Of a stretch of DNA of 38,592 nt, positions 16,462 through 25,948 are shown piece after piece (position 1 is the stretch's first letter; each line of letters opens with the position of its first letter). Source of the DNA: a bacterium. GTDB taxonomy: Bacteria > SAR324 > XYD2-FULL-50-16. The notes below the pieces were generated by a model. It did not search any database and was not told the origin of the DNA. It saw only the letters and a list, made by a program, of their open reading frames with translations. The DNA lies in the NCBI GenBank assembly GCA_018830885.1, contig JAHJRI010000448.1, positions 1 through 38,592 on the forward strand. Reading direction: 5' to 3'. The translations under genes were made by a program, and so were the position numbers.

Positions 16462-17958
16462 TTAATTTAACTGAGCAAGAGCTTGAACTTCGGCATCTGA
16501 TCCTGTTTGATAAATATTTGAATTTCCCAAACTGGAAATTTCCCCGATTACTTTTTGACCGTCTGCGAGTCTCGTCCCGCAAAAGATCACTCCGCCAGAA
16601 CCATTGGGAACCATCTTTGAAACCGTGAACTCTCCAGTTGATAAAGTAGTCGTTGAGTTTGTAACCGAGAAATTTGCTCCTGAAGCATCCCCGAAAACAC
16701 AAGCCATTTTCGCGGCGGGTACTGATCTCGTCAACTTGACAACTACTGGGTTTCCGCTTGTGTTATTGCCTGATAAATAAAAACTGCTCAAATCTGCGGT
16801 TGCCGCAACCAATGACGATATTCCAATCGAGTCATATTCTATTGAACTGACTGCGGCGGTTGAACTTGTGTAAACCTCGATAAATTCTTTTTTCCCGCTT
16901 CCATTCAAATAGTCAGGCTTTGAAATTAAAACACTGTTTCCAGTTGCCAGTTTAAAGACGTTTTCCGGTGCCGGGATATTCAACGCGGTATCAGCGACCC
17001 AATCATCGAAAGTAACCGTTGAACCGTCACCTGATACATTAATTTGAACAATATCGCTTTGTCCGAAAGTCGAACTATATTTGTAATAGTAAAGTTTCCC
17101 ATCCGAGCCTTTCCAGAATACGAGAGCCTGATTTTCAACATCGACCGGGACTGTATAAACCGCCCCTGTTACGGTCACTATTTTTTTTAGATAATCACCC
17201 CCCCCGTAAGTATTACCTTGATAAAGAACATTTCCGGCTGAATCAACATCAAAACAAATAACGTGATCAGTCTCGGGAGTGACCTTTGCAAAGACTTTTG
17301 ATTCAGTATCAAATTTATAAACTTTTCGCCCGGTCGTTGTCTCTGTGATATAAAATAGCTTTCCCCCCGCTGAACGAAAAATTTCAGCATCTTTGTAATA
17401 ATTCGGCGGGATTAAAGGCGACCCATATTCTTTTATACTGACTGCTTCTCCGGTTGAGTTATTTACGAGGAAAACATCGGAAGCGTTCGGCAAAGCGAGA
17501 TCAATGCTCGCGTAAAAGCTGACATTTCCTATAAAATAAACGACCGAATAATCAGCATTTACACTGTATACAGCCGCAGCAGGGTATGTTGTTGTAACTG
17601 CATCCCCGCTCGCATCTGTAAAACTGACTTCCAAATAATACCCATCATCAGATATTTTAAAAAGACTTGTTGTATCCCCTGTTGCCGCAATCGCAACCAT
17701 GTTGATATACCGAAGGGGGTTAAACCAAGCATAATTTGCAACGTTCGCAGCCGACTTGCTCGCAATTACTGCACTTTTCGCCCCCGTTAAATCAATTTTT
17801 GCAAGCGGTCCAGGAGTTGTTGTCGTTGGCGTTGTAGGCGTTGTCGTTGTTGTCGTGTCTGTCGTTGTTGTTGTTCCGCTGTCGTCATTTTCATCAGCAC
17901 ACCCGATCATTAGAAAAAAAGAGATCAGGATTACAAATATTTGAAATTTCCTTTTCAT
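16462..17958 (-). CDS. Large lipoprotein with Thr-rich linker, unknown (possible moron)
   Basis: 498 residues. A lipoprotein signal peptide (MKRKFQ, a hydrophobic run, then LMIGC with Cys20) is followed by an acidic stretch and a Thr/Pro linker (about 29-49). The rest is a beta-rich domain with repeated Tyr/Asp/Gly blocks (LFKISDDGYYLEV, DVFLVNNSTGEAVSI, GKLFYITETTTGRKVYKFD, GKLYYYKYSS), which suggests a beta-propeller. Export and lipidation make a virion role unlikely; a cell-surface protein made during infection, or a lysogenic-conversion or superinfection-exclusion factor, is possible. It has a strong AGGAG ribosome site and lies within the late operon. Confidence 0.72.
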   Translation of the reverse strand: MKRKFQIFVILISFFLMIGCADENDDSGTTTTTDTTTTTTPTTPTTTTPGPLAKIDLTGAKSAVIASKSAANVANYAWFNPLRYINMVAIAATGDTTSLFKISDDGYYLEVSFTDASGDAVTTTYPAAAVYSVNADYSVVYFIGNVSFYASIDLALPNASDVFLVNNSTGEAVSIKEYGSPLIPPNYYKDAEIFRSAGGKLFYITETTTGRKVYKFDTESKVFAKVTPETDHVICFDVDSAGNVLYQGNTYGGGDYLKKIVTVTGAVYTVPVDVENQALVFWKGSDGKLYYYKYSSTFGQSDIVQINVSGDGSTVTFDDWVADTALNIPAPENVFKLATGNSVLISKPDYLNGSGKKEFIEVYTSSTAAVSSIEYDSIGISSLVAATADLSSFYLSGNNTSGNPVVVKLTRSVPAAKMACVFGDASGANFSVTNSTTTLSTGEFTVSKMVPNGSGGVIFCGTRLADGQKVIGEISSLGNSNIYQTGSDAEVQALAQLN

Positions 17959-17973
17959 TTTTCTCCTTTGGTT

Positions 17974-18249
17974 TTAATTTTCCGCTCTGATATCTGCTTT
18001 GCCTTGACTTTCCTTTCTTACATTCTCAGCCTCGATCTTAAACCATCCATCAGAAAACGAGATCATTTGAAAGTTTTTGACGTTAATAAACGCACGCCTT
18101 TCGTCCTCGAAAATGATAATCATCATCCCTTCCGGGGTGCTTAAGGGTTGCCCAACCTGGTCTATTTTTGCCATAAAACTATGGCCTTTAACTTTCTTTA
18201 ATGTTTTTGCAAACCAGAAACGCCGGTGCAATTTTATATCATATGTCAT
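17974..18249 (-). CDS. Small protein downstream of tail fibre, unknown
   Basis: 91 residues from the ATG at 18249. That ATG overlaps the preceding stop as TAATG and has GAGGA 6 nt upstream; a TTG two codons earlier is less likely. The sequence is a mixed alpha/beta small domain (TPEGMMIIIFEDERRAFINV) with no transmembrane segment or recognised motif. The position after the tail fibre suggests a fibre-assembly or accessory role, but nothing in the sequence shows it. Confidence 0.6.
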   Translation of the reverse strand: MTYDIKLHRRFWFAKTLKKVKGHSFMAKIDQVGQPLSTPEGMMIIIFEDERRAFINVKNFQMISFSDGWFKIEAENVRKESQGKADIRAEN

Positions 18250-18644
18250 TAGCAATCCTCGAAGTCTCTGAAAAGTTCAATGTTTGATGTTAGCCACAAA
18301 TAAGCCAGCGACAGAATATTCGCCCCCTCCGGATTCATATTGTCGACGTCAAATGGGTTTTGAAATTCGGTATCGACTACCATCCCGATTGATTGCTGAA
18401 CTTCCTCACCGTCGATTTCAACCGTTTGGAACCCTTCTTTTGTGCGCTTTTCAGGGATCAAATAAGAAAACTGATTTTCAAAAATCATCGAATTTTCATC
18501 CTCTGAGTCTTTGACAAAAAGGGCAATGTCAAGTTTGTGTTCTAACCCAAATCGTTGTCTCGTCGGGTCTTTGACATACCCAAAATAAGTAATAACCGCA
18601 TAATAATATTTTGATCCGCTTGAAAAATTCTTTTTTAGTGCCAT
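18249..18644 (-). CDS. Small protein downstream of tail fibre, unknown
   Basis: 131 residues with no recognised family. It has a beta-rich first half (KYYYAVITYFGYVKDP, then LDIALFVKDSED) and an acidic C-terminus with a possible helix at 108-125. It begins 2 nt from the tail-fibre stop, with GAGGA 9 nt before the ATG, and is coupled to the next gene by TAATG. It is probably a tail or fibre-associated protein or chaperone; this is inference from position. Confidence 0.6.
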   Translation of the reverse strand: MALKKNFSSGSKYYYAVITYFGYVKDPTRQRFGLEHKLDIALFVKDSEDENSMIFENQFSYLIPEKRTKEGFQTVEIDGEEVQQSIGMVVDTEFQNPFDVDNMNPEGANILSLAYLWLTSNIELFRDFEDC

Positions 18645-18645
18645 T

Positions 18646-21315
18646 TTATTTGATCCTCAAGAAATATTTAACTTTGAAATATTTTGGGAGTGAACTTGTA
18701 CTCGTAGGAACTGAACCTGACCCAATTGCATGATTGTGGCTTGCGGAAACGCCGCCAGAAGTCGGGGAACCGATAGACGTTGAGTGAGTATGACCAGGAG
18801 ATCGCCCATAGGTTGACGCCTGTTGTCCTTGAACTGGACCTGCATAAGATGCTATTACTCCACCCCAACCTGTTGTATTATTAACGCCTATACTAACCGC
18901 ATGCGAATGGTCGGCAGATTCTGTACCAGAACCCGGAGTCCCGATGCCAGTAGTATGCGAATGATCTGCTGACTGATTGCCGCATCCATGTGTGTGATCG
19001 ATTAAAAAATTCGACCCGCCAGTTCCCGCCGCTGATCCACCCATCAAAAAACGGTCATCTGTTAATGGTGGAACTGCTATATCAGCTGATTCTGAACCAT
19101 CTGAATATTTAAAACGGAAGGTTCCAACTCCGTCGCAATACTTCCAAAATGCAGCATTAATGACCTTTGATATATCAACATCAGGATGAAGGGAAATTAA
19201 CGACCCAATAGGAACTTGTTGATAATAAGCATCGTTTTCTTTTGCTGGTTTAGCAGTTTGTATACCGTGATTTTTATTGCTTGATTGATCGATCCATTTA
19301 TCACCTTCAATTCCTACTGATTCGGGAGAAAAATATAGCATGCAGCCGATCTGCTTGATGGACAGATCATCGAGATATATTCCACCATTCCCTGCAACAT
19401 TGGCCTCTTGAAACACCAGGAATTTAGTATCTTCTGAATGGATGAATTCAATTTCTTTCTCCTGAAAATCAATTTCCGTATTTACAATAGTATCCTGGAC
19501 ATTTCCCCCCAGGTTTGTGTCGCCAAATTCAACGGCCCAATCGTCTCCAGTACCGTGATGACGCCATTTGAATGTCAGTCGATATTTTTTGCCATGAATA
19601 AGTCCCCAATCAGTCTCAATATCTTTATAGATTCTAGCGTAAGAAGCTGGTGTTGGATTAGCATTGATTTCGAAAGCGTAAGAGCCTTCAGCAACAGTTG
19701 CAGATTGTGATTGAAAAACGGCACTTCCTTCAATTCCTGCACTGGTCCATCCAGTCGTTGCATCTGATTCTGTTGCGTTATCGGCAATCGCATTACTGTC
19801 TGTATTCAGTTCTGCATTTTTCCCATAGAAATCAGAAAAAGCCAGTGCCCTGAGAATGTTTGAAGAAAGTTCTTCTGATTCTGCAGCAGTAAATAAACGG
19901 TTCCACATTCGAACCTGGTGCAATTCTCCACAAAATCTATTGTTCCCAGCATTATCTCTGCCCAGGTAAAGATTTTCTGTGCTTGTTAATGTATTGGACG
20001 GACAGGCTTTGGTATCATCCTGGATAATTCCATCCAACATAATTGAGATGTTTCCTGACCTGTCGCACTGAGGAATAGCAATGTGTATATTGCCGTCATT
20101 AACTATCTCATTCGAGGTAATTGCGACCGCCGCTCCATCATCTTGCAGCTCAAAAACAAGCCTATTATCAGTATTGACATAAACGCATACTCTTTCTGAC
20201 CCTTCCCCTTTATTTAAGATGTACCCCGCCCCTGATGAATAATTTTTGCTGGTTCTAAAAACTAATTCGATCCCGGCGTCTTCGGTACCAAAATTCAGAC
20301 TTGGATTATCGGGAATACTGATTTCTGAATCTATCCCATTGAGAAAAATAAAGTTGCCAACATTTTGCTCAATTAGGGACTTTGAACCTTTAACACTTTT
20401 ATTGTTAAGGTGGACATCATCTCTGAACAACAGTTTTCCGTTATGGACAATATAGCCGGTTCCAGTAAAATCCAGATCAACATTGATTGAGTTAATAACC
20501 AATCCAACTGCCCGGCCAGATATAACAACTGTTCCATTTTCACATCTGATATGACCGCTGATCTCACCCGAAAAAGTGAGCGTATATCCCCCCAATGGAA
20601 CTGATGCGTCTGGTAATTCCATTTCCAGATTTATTTTGTCATCAGTTTTCGTGATATCAGAAGATAAAGCATCAACGTTTTTCAAGAAGAGCACCCTTTT
20701 GTTTTCGATATTGAGAGAACTAAATTCAGACATCAAATATCCGGCCTTTCCGTTTGCTTTGTCAGTAACATCACCGACTAGAACTTTAGGGAGCAATATC
20801 TCTGCAGCAACCGGAATATTAAAAGGGTTTGGGTTTTCAGTTATTGAGGTTATTGGGTTTAAATTATTGAACACCAAATAGGCAACCACTTCCCATTTCT
20901 GACCGTTGTAAAATGCCTGTGGGTGACAATTAATAATGGCAATTATCTCTTCATTTTCATCCAGAATATAGAATTTATTTGCCTCCCCGCCGATATTGTA
21001 CTCATCTATCCCCTTTTCCAGAACAATCTTCACTCTGGTAGGGTTTATTCCATTTGCAAGCTCTCTTGATATTTGGCCAGGCTTAAATGTGCATTTAAAA
21101 CTAAGATCTCCGATTCTATCAGATATTGTATTTTCTGTCGGATCCGGATTTTCAACACCATCAAATTTGTCCCCATCCCATATGATAATAGATGGATCAT
21201 AGGCCGGCACGAAATAACTGATTGCTGGTATCTGAGCCCCCAATGCCAATGCCGAAGACTCGATATTCTCCCCATTTGTGGTTCTTGTTGCTAATGCAGC
21301 ATCACCTTGAGCCAT
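18646..21315 (-). CDS. Receptor-binding tail fibre: LamG-like, CBM-like and HxH collar/tip
   Basis: 889 residues. The N-terminal 300 residues are beta-rich and probably attach to the baseplate. Residues 325-495 look like a LamG/concanavalin-A-type lectin fold (YILNKGEGSERVCVYVNTDN, GELHQVRMWNRLFTAAE). Residues 515-657 look like a carbohydrate-binding jelly roll (GSYAFEINANPTPASYARIY, IYLDDLSI). From 700 on there is the short-tail-fibre layout (PIGSLISLHPD, CDGVGTF, LTDDRFLMGG), then HTH, HSH and HNH pairs between 774 and 862 separated by Gly/Ser. In T4 gp12 such HxH motifs bind metal along the trimer axis. It follows the gpI-like gene, as P2 gpH does. Confidence 0.78.
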   Translation of the reverse strand: MAQGDAALATRTTNGENIESSALALGAQIPAISYFVPAYDPSIIIWDGDKFDGVENPDPTENTISDRIGDLSFKCTFKPGQISRELANGINPTRVKIVLEKGIDEYNIGGEANKFYILDENEEIIAIINCHPQAFYNGQKWEVVAYLVFNNLNPITSITENPNPFNIPVAAEILLPKVLVGDVTDKANGKAGYLMSEFSSLNIENKRVLFLKNVDALSSDITKTDDKINLEMELPDASVPLGGYTLTFSGEISGHIRCENGTVVISGRAVGLVINSINVDLDFTGTGYIVHNGKLLFRDDVHLNNKSVKGSKSLIEQNVGNFIFLNGIDSEISIPDNPSLNFGTEDAGIELVFRTSKNYSSGAGYILNKGEGSERVCVYVNTDNRLVFELQDDGAAVAITSNEIVNDGNIHIAIPQCDRSGNISIMLDGIIQDDTKACPSNTLTSTENLYLGRDNAGNNRFCGELHQVRMWNRLFTAAESEELSSNILRALAFSDFYGKNAELNTDSNAIADNATESDATTGWTSAGIEGSAVFQSQSATVAEGSYAFEINANPTPASYARIYKDIETDWGLIHGKKYRLTFKWRHHGTGDDWAVEFGDTNLGGNVQDTIVNTEIDFQEKEIEFIHSEDTKFLVFQEANVAGNGGIYLDDLSIKQIGCMLYFSPESVGIEGDKWIDQSSNKNHGIQTAKPAKENDAYYQQVPIGSLISLHPDVDISKVINAAFWKYCDGVGTFRFKYSDGSESADIAVPPLTDDRFLMGGSAAGTGGSNFLIDHTHGCGNQSADHSHTTGIGTPGSGTESADHSHAVSIGVNNTTGWGGVIASYAGPVQGQQASTYGRSPGHTHSTSIGSPTSGGVSASHNHAIGSGSVPTSTSSLPKYFKVKYFLRIK

Positions 21316-21337
21316 GAATTTGCCTTATTGTTATTGG

Positions 21338-21997
21338 TTAAACAGTTCTTGCCACAATATATTTATAGTTTTGAATAGCCATGCTCATTCCTGTTATCAT
21401 GGACTCACAATATAAAATGAAGTTAAGACCTTCAAAAACAATATGTGTTGGCCTTACATTTTCTTCAAAATATCTTTCAATGACTGTTTTTATCTCTACT
21501 TCATCCCAATTACTACTAATAACTTCACCATAATTAATGCTTAAAAACATGTGTGAAGACAAAAAGTAATCACTGAGATTTACTCCCATAGCATCCAATT
21601 TGTCTTTTGAATAAAACACTGTCCCATAGGGAATGGTGTCAGTATCTTTCGGGCAATACAATCGATCAAATTTGATCTCTTTGGTTGATATTTTAATTCT
21701 TTGCAGTAGCGCTTCTAGGGCCCACTCATTATTTTTATTATTGATTTCGTTCTTTTTCCAGAATATTGAAAGTTCTTTTGCCAGGTCATCGGACGCATAG
21801 TCAAAGTAGGCTGTCAACTCTTCCAGCATTAAAGACAGATCCTCTTCAGATGCCGTAAAAACTGATCTTAAATCTCTAAGCCTTTGTAGAGGCGGAGTGA
21901 CCCGGGATTCCCAATATTCGTCAATTGCTTCAAAAAGCTCTTTCTGTCGAACACTGTTCAAGATAGCAGGTGGCAATCTGTCTTTTAGTTCTTCCAT
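21338..21997 (-). CDS. Baseplate protein, P2 gpI-like / tail protein I
   Basis: 219 residues. The N-terminus (DRLPPAILNSVRQKELFEAI) and the helical first half fit P2 gpI and related baseplate wedge proteins, which lie between gpJ and the tail fibre as here. The second half is a beta-rich domain (PYGTVFYSKDKLDAMG, HIVFEGLNFILYCESM). The start overlaps the gpJ-like stop as TGATG. It probably links the wedge to the fibre. The family call relies on gene order plus general resemblance. Confidence 0.65.
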   Translation of the reverse strand: MEELKDRLPPAILNSVRQKELFEAIDEYWESRVTPPLQRLRDLRSVFTASEEDLSLMLEELTAYFDYASDDLAKELSIFWKKNEINNKNNEWALEALLQRIKISTKEIKFDRLYCPKDTDTIPYGTVFYSKDKLDAMGVNLSDYFLSSHMFLSINYGEVISSNWDEVEIKTVIERYFEENVRPTHIVFEGLNFILYCESMITGMSMAIQNYKYIVARTV

Positions 21998-23454
21998 CAG
22001 ATATTTGAGATATAACCAAGTTCGGTACCGCCATCATCATCCCCGAATGTGATAGCATCCAGGTAAACGTATTTATCAAAAAATGAGGCTTCGACGGTTC
22101 CTGAAAGCGTTACCTTGAAATAGGGCTTATTTTTCCGATTTAAATGCGGTTGCGTATCCCTGAAATATTCCGTTGCCTGGATAATAGCATAAATGTCGGA
22201 TACGTTCAGCTTACCATTCACGTTTTTATAAAGCCCAAATTTTCCCATCAATAGAGTTGTCAAGGCACTACCAACGCTCGATGCAACATACGTTCGATCT
22301 ATTTTCCCCTGAATATCGATCTGAAAAGTATCCTTTATAAGATCGACATTTTCAGGATCTACATTCATTGGCTTGATGATATTATTTAGAAGATCAACAA
22401 TATCGCTTGCGAATTCTGCCGTATTTTCTTCATTTTCGATTAAAAAAGCGAAAAATATTTTATTGATGTAATCCAGGTTGTATCCATATTCACTTTTTTG
22501 TTCTCTTTCTCCCCAGACTTTGAGATAAACCAATTCTGGAAAGGCTTTCTGAACAATAAATTCATAGTCAGAATTTCTTGCGGTAACAGTCCCCTGTTGA
22601 ATTTGAGACAATGTATGCTTTCTAATTAGTTCGATTTCTTCTTGTGGTTGTCCCTTTCTGACATAGTTTCCAGTTGTGAAGGTCAGTTGAGCTGGATTCC
22701 CTGAATAGTCAAAGATACTGACAAGTGAAGTTAGTTTTTGGTCCGCGATAATGAATACTCGGTCCCCTTTTGTATGCCAAACAGTAATTTCCAATTCTGA
22801 CCCGACTTCTGGCATCATGCCCGTATCGCCATTCCCCAGTCTAATTGCTAATTCGTCAGAGACCTTGTAGATCGTATGATAAACTTTTGAGTCTGAATCC
22901 GCATTTCTGAAGTTTTGCCTGTTTTCCCAGGTAGAACCGTTTATTTTTACAGTGAACTCGACAGGGGTAAAAATTCCTTGTTCATCAACTCCCCCAATAG
23001 TAAATTCTTCAAAAATTTGACCGGTTGTTATGTACGTGATTGTCTCTTTCCATAATTGCTGAGCATTAATCGTTGTCGATTCACCACTTACTAGTGTTGC
23101 GTTGTTATTTAATACAAGTTTTACCTGTTCTTCTGTCGTCAATTCATGCCGGTAAGGAATAAAACACGTTGCGGGTCCAGCGTTCTTAACTAAGGTTTGG
23201 AGTTCAAAAGGTACCGGCATTGCTGGAATATAGTTTTCCATCTCGGCCCGGGCCACAATCGATTCCCTTTTCTGGGCCAGCTGGAGAAACCGCTCCTGGT
23301 GCAATCGTTCCGCTTCAAATATGTTCGCAGCTCCTTTCTGACCAACATATGAGGTTATTATTTCCTCAAAAACACTGCCGGCCAGCCCTGCCATGGTTGG
23401 CTTGGTTCTTAATATGTTCCGGAAAGCGTTGATTTCTTCAAGTTCTGTTGTCAT
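21997..23454 (-). CDS. Baseplate wedge protein, gpJ/gp6-like
   Basis: 485 residues, the usual size for a baseplate J-like protein. There is a helical N-terminus, then the characteristic region around DELAIRLGNGDTGMMPEVGSELEI (split here as LAIRLGNGDTGMMP), then RKHTLSQIQQGTVTARNSDYEF, which matches the family's 'AR...TL..R.VT..DYE.LA' segment. The C-terminal third has the typical IIKPMNVDPE... 'KPM' strand. In P2 and T4 it dimerises to form the baseplate ring. It starts with an ATGA overlap with the gene upstream. Confidence 0.82.
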   Translation of the reverse strand: MTTELEEINAFRNILRTKPTMAGLAGSVFEEIITSYVGQKGAANIFEAERLHQERFLQLAQKRESIVARAEMENYIPAMPVPFELQTLVKNAGPATCFIPYRHELTTEEQVKLVLNNNATLVSGESTTINAQQLWKETITYITTGQIFEEFTIGGVDEQGIFTPVEFTVKINGSTWENRQNFRNADSDSKVYHTIYKVSDELAIRLGNGDTGMMPEVGSELEITVWHTKGDRVFIIADQKLTSLVSIFDYSGNPAQLTFTTGNYVRKGQPQEEIELIRKHTLSQIQQGTVTARNSDYEFIVQKAFPELVYLKVWGEREQKSEYGYNLDYINKIFFAFLIENEENTAEFASDIVDLLNNIIKPMNVDPENVDLIKDTFQIDIQGKIDRTYVASSVGSALTTLLMGKFGLYKNVNGKLNVSDIYAIIQATEYFRDTQPHLNRKNKPYFKVTLSGTVEASFFDKYVYLDAITFGDDDGGTELGYISNI

Positions 23455-23828
23455 GCTGCTTTACGGTCAATGATATCTTCATTAAATAAGCCAGGTTTCC
23501 CGGTAAGGAGACTCTGATATAAAACGGTCAATCGAGTGTATTTGTCTGTTGAGGTAGCAGACTTACAATTAATCCTGAAAATCTTAATGGGTACCTGATT
23601 CGGAAGATCTTCAGCTATTTCCATTTCCAATAACGTAAAGGTCAGTTGAGACGGTGGCCGGAAATGAAAAAAGTGGAGCTGATTTCCTTTCCATGGTTTT
23701 CCCCAAAAATCACCTTTCTTAATACTGGCCCAAAACCGGATCCGCTCATTGATCGCGGCCTCATCTTTGTGGATGATGATTCCTGAGACATTGGATTTTA
23801 AAAGCATGTCAGGTTCTAATACTTCCAT
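23451..23828 (-). CDS. Baseplate gp25/gpW-like protein (tentative)
   Basis: 125 residues from the ATG at 23828, which overlaps the preceding stop as TGATG; longer starts would run into the upstream gene. It contains INERIRFWASIKKGDFWGKP, reminiscent of the gp25/gpW segment where a helix is followed by 'GE....P..G', and a beta-rich C-terminal half. It lies immediately before the gpJ-like gene, where gpW/gp25 normally sits, which is the main support. Otherwise its fold is not recognised. Confidence 0.55.
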   Translation of the reverse strand: MEVLEPDMLLKSNVSGIIIHKDEAAINERIRFWASIKKGDFWGKPWKGNQLHFFHFRPPSQLTFTLLEMEIAEDLPNQVPIKIFRINCKSATSTDKYTRLTVLYQSLLTGKPGLFNEDIIDRKAA

Positions 23829-24781
23829 CAAAGCCCCATAAAACTTGATAGTTTCTCGATCCCGGCATCGCTGCCAAACAGACCGAAAACAACACTGTAT
23901 GGTTGAGATCCCCACGCAACAGGATAATCGGCCATTAACCCGGTCTTGATTGATTCAATCGTATTGCTGTCTTTTGGAAAAACCTGATAATGCACCCCGG
24001 ATCCTTCCAGGTTGAAAATAAAGCTGGCCAGGTAAGCATCTATCAGGTCGACAATATCAATCAATTCCTGCAACTGAGAGTCGATAAAAGCCATGATATC
24101 ATCCAGACTGCCTGATGCGGATATGATCGCCTGTTTTGCTCCCAGGGCATACCTTTTAATCCTTTCGAGCATTGCATTATAAGTTGGAAACAGCTCGGCC
24201 TGAGTGACTCCGAAGAAATCCAAACCTGATGATAGTTTGACTTCCGGCTTGACCCCGGTATCGATTGTCTGCCATCTCTTTTCGAGCTGTTTCCCGAGTG
24301 CTTTCAGATCTTCCAGGGAGAAGAAATTTCCAAGTGCATTGAGTAGGGGATAGAAGCCTTCAAACCCGATGCAAGCTCCTACTATTACAATTCCACCCCA
24401 ATTCCCTACCCCTGTTGGTCGCTTCAGGTCGCCTTCATCATCAAAAGCCTGGTTGACTTGAATAAGAGCGGAAGATGGGGATAGCATCATGGAATATAAA
24501 ACCCTGTCGTATTTAGCGACTATCCCTTCCGCATACGGATGAGCGATTATTCCAGACAATCCACCGACCTGCAGCGCTTCGATATCTGCTAAGATTTCAT
24601 CCATTGTGGCTTCCAGAGCCAGCAATTGCGCATTGGGTCCATCGGCTAAAACCTTCGCCAATGCTGCTTGCGCCTTCGCGTAATTCAGCATTGTTTCGAG
24701 ACCGGATTGCAGCGTCTCAAACAGCGTTTTTATTGCCGTTACTGTTCCTGGTGGTGTTATTGCGAACTCGCTCCAAGCCAT
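23828..24781 (-). CDS. Baseplate-region structural protein, unknown
   Basis: 317 residues. Long helices rich in Ala and Leu (KTLFETLQSGLETMLNYAKA, DSQLQELIDIVDLIDAYLAS) flank a central Gly-rich stretch (GVGNWGGIVIVGACIGFEG) that could be a hydrophobic or membrane-active segment. There is no signal peptide. It sits between the spike and gp25-like genes, so a baseplate or tail-tip part is likely. It starts with AAGGA 8 nt upstream and overlaps the 3' end of the small gene before it by 65 nt. Confidence 0.62.
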   Translation of the reverse strand: MAWSEFAITPPGTVTAIKTLFETLQSGLETMLNYAKAQAALAKVLADGPNAQLLALEATMDEILADIEALQVGGLSGIIAHPYAEGIVAKYDRVLYSMMLSPSSALIQVNQAFDDEGDLKRPTGVGNWGGIVIVGACIGFEGFYPLLNALGNFFSLEDLKALGKQLEKRWQTIDTGVKPEVKLSSGLDFFGVTQAELFPTYNAMLERIKRYALGAKQAIISASGSLDDIMAFIDSQLQELIDIVDLIDAYLASFIFNLEGSGVHYQVFPKDSNTIESIKTGLMADYPVAWGSQPYSVVFGLFGSDAGIEKLSSFMGL

Positions 24782-24884
24782 TCCGCGCTTCCTTTATCTG
24801 CTCTTTAAATTCAGCTAATTTTTTCCGTAAATCAGCCACCCCTTTGTGAGTAAGCGGCCGGTCTTTTGATGATATCCAGGTCAT
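24717..24884 (-). CDS. Small helical protein between spike and next gene, unknown
   Basis: 55 residues from the ATG at 24884, which overlaps the spike stop as TAATG. A longer frame reaching back to 24917 is unnecessary. It is a charged helix (ADLRKKLAEFKEQIKEARNG) with an Asn-rich tail. It fills an otherwise empty 103 nt and then overlaps the following gene by 65 nt in another frame. The helix and the start coupling argue that it is real, but it is short and unlike anything I can name. Confidence 0.5.
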   Translation of the reverse strand: MTWISSKDRPLTHKGVADLRKKLAEFKEQIKEARNGLERVRNNTTRNSNGNKNAV

Positions 24885-25948
24885 TATTTCATGAGTGCCG
24901 CAAGTTGAGTTTTCCAAGCTGTTAAAGCAGCCACATTTGCCCCAATTCCGTATCCAGGTGAGACAGTTATAAGACTTATCTCATCAATAATACCATCGAT
25001 TATCAGTTTTAAATTGGCGGTTGTGTTTTTCATTTCAAACAAGCCGGTCGGATCCAGCAACAGGCTGGCCATTGGTACCCCGGATATATGCAGTTCAGCT
25101 CCCCATGCCTTCAGCGGGTCCGTTGTTGTATTTTGATCGATCGATTGGAGGATTGACCCACTGGAAGAAAAGCTTTGTTTTCCCTGTGTTGTTACTGAAA
25201 AATCGGTATCGGAAAGAAGTTGAACCGCTTTCCCGACAATCTTTGCCAGACCTTTGCTGGTGACAGAAAAACTACTGGTTTCCAGAATCCAGGTATTTAT
25301 TTTCTGTTCCAGTTCCGGAAATTCAAAACCGATTTTTTTGGAAGAAATCAATACTAATTCAGCTGCCTTAATCACAAGTTTTTTAGCAGCTCGAATAAAA
25401 CCGTTTTGAGCAGTGAAAAGGTCCAGGTATCCGTTTTCGGTAATTTCAAACCGGGATCCGGTCTTTAAATGGGTAACGGTTAAGGCTCCGTTTTGAACCC
25501 TGAACGAAAACCCTTCTTTCGTGAATGCTGCAGACCGACTGAATACACTGTCTTTGGTCTCTTCATAGTCCGGATCCACGTTACCATCATCACCTTTTGG
25601 ATATTTGAATAGACCATCCAGGGAGCGGGGGCCGTCAAACGCATCGTGTGGCATATTCGGTAAACCGTCCGGACAAAGGTGACACCCGCCAGTGATTCGC
25701 GGCCGGCGTGTATCTTCATTTCCCTTTTCATCCCGGTATGGAAAATCAACCCAGACATAATGGCCGACTCTTACAGGATGGAAAGCCCCCTCATTAAAAC
25801 CTGCCCCTGGCGGCAGTTTAAATTCAGCCCATGGCAGATCGCTATCTGGGACCAATCCTTCGGGGAACATTTCAAACACCCGGACCTGAACAAAGTTTCG
25901 TTTGTCCGGATCGGTAATGTTGGTCACTTTGGCTTGGTATTCTTTCAT
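24884..25948 (-). CDS. Baseplate central spike, gpV/gp5-like OB-fold protein
   Basis: 354 residues. The N-terminal 90 residues fit a gp5/gpV OB fold (AKVTNITDPDKRNFVQVRVF, PWAEFKLPP, VRVGHYVWVDFPYRDE). The C-terminal half contains regular short strands (LVIKAAELVLISSKKIGFEF, FSVTSKGLAKIVGKAVQL) like the trimeric beta-helix needle of spikes and VgrG proteins. It is next to the hub gene, with only the M23 gene between them, and starts with an ATGA overlap. It punctures the outer membrane during injection. There is no fused lysozyme domain; the separate M23 gene may supply that activity. Confidence 0.75.
   Translation of the reverse strand: MKEYQAKVTNITDPDKRNFVQVRVFEMFPEGLVPDSDLPWAEFKLPPGAGFNEGAFHPVRVGHYVWVDFPYRDEKGNEDTRRPRITGGCHLCPDGLPNMPHDAFDGPRSLDGLFKYPKGDDGNVDPDYEETKDSVFSRSAAFTKEGFSFRVQNGALTVTHLKTGSRFEITENGYLDLFTAQNGFIRAAKKLVIKAAELVLISSKKIGFEFPELEQKINTWILETSSFSVTSKGLAKIVGKAVQLLSDTDFSVTTQGKQSFSSSGSILQSIDQNTTTDPLKAWGAELHISGVPMASLLLDPTGLFEMKNTTANLKLIIDGIIDEISLITVSPGYGIGANVAALTAWKTQLAALMK

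Noticed and set aside
23829-23915. 29-residue extension of the gp25-like protein
   Set aside because: It overlaps the upstream gene; the TGATG junction at 23828 gives a clean start.
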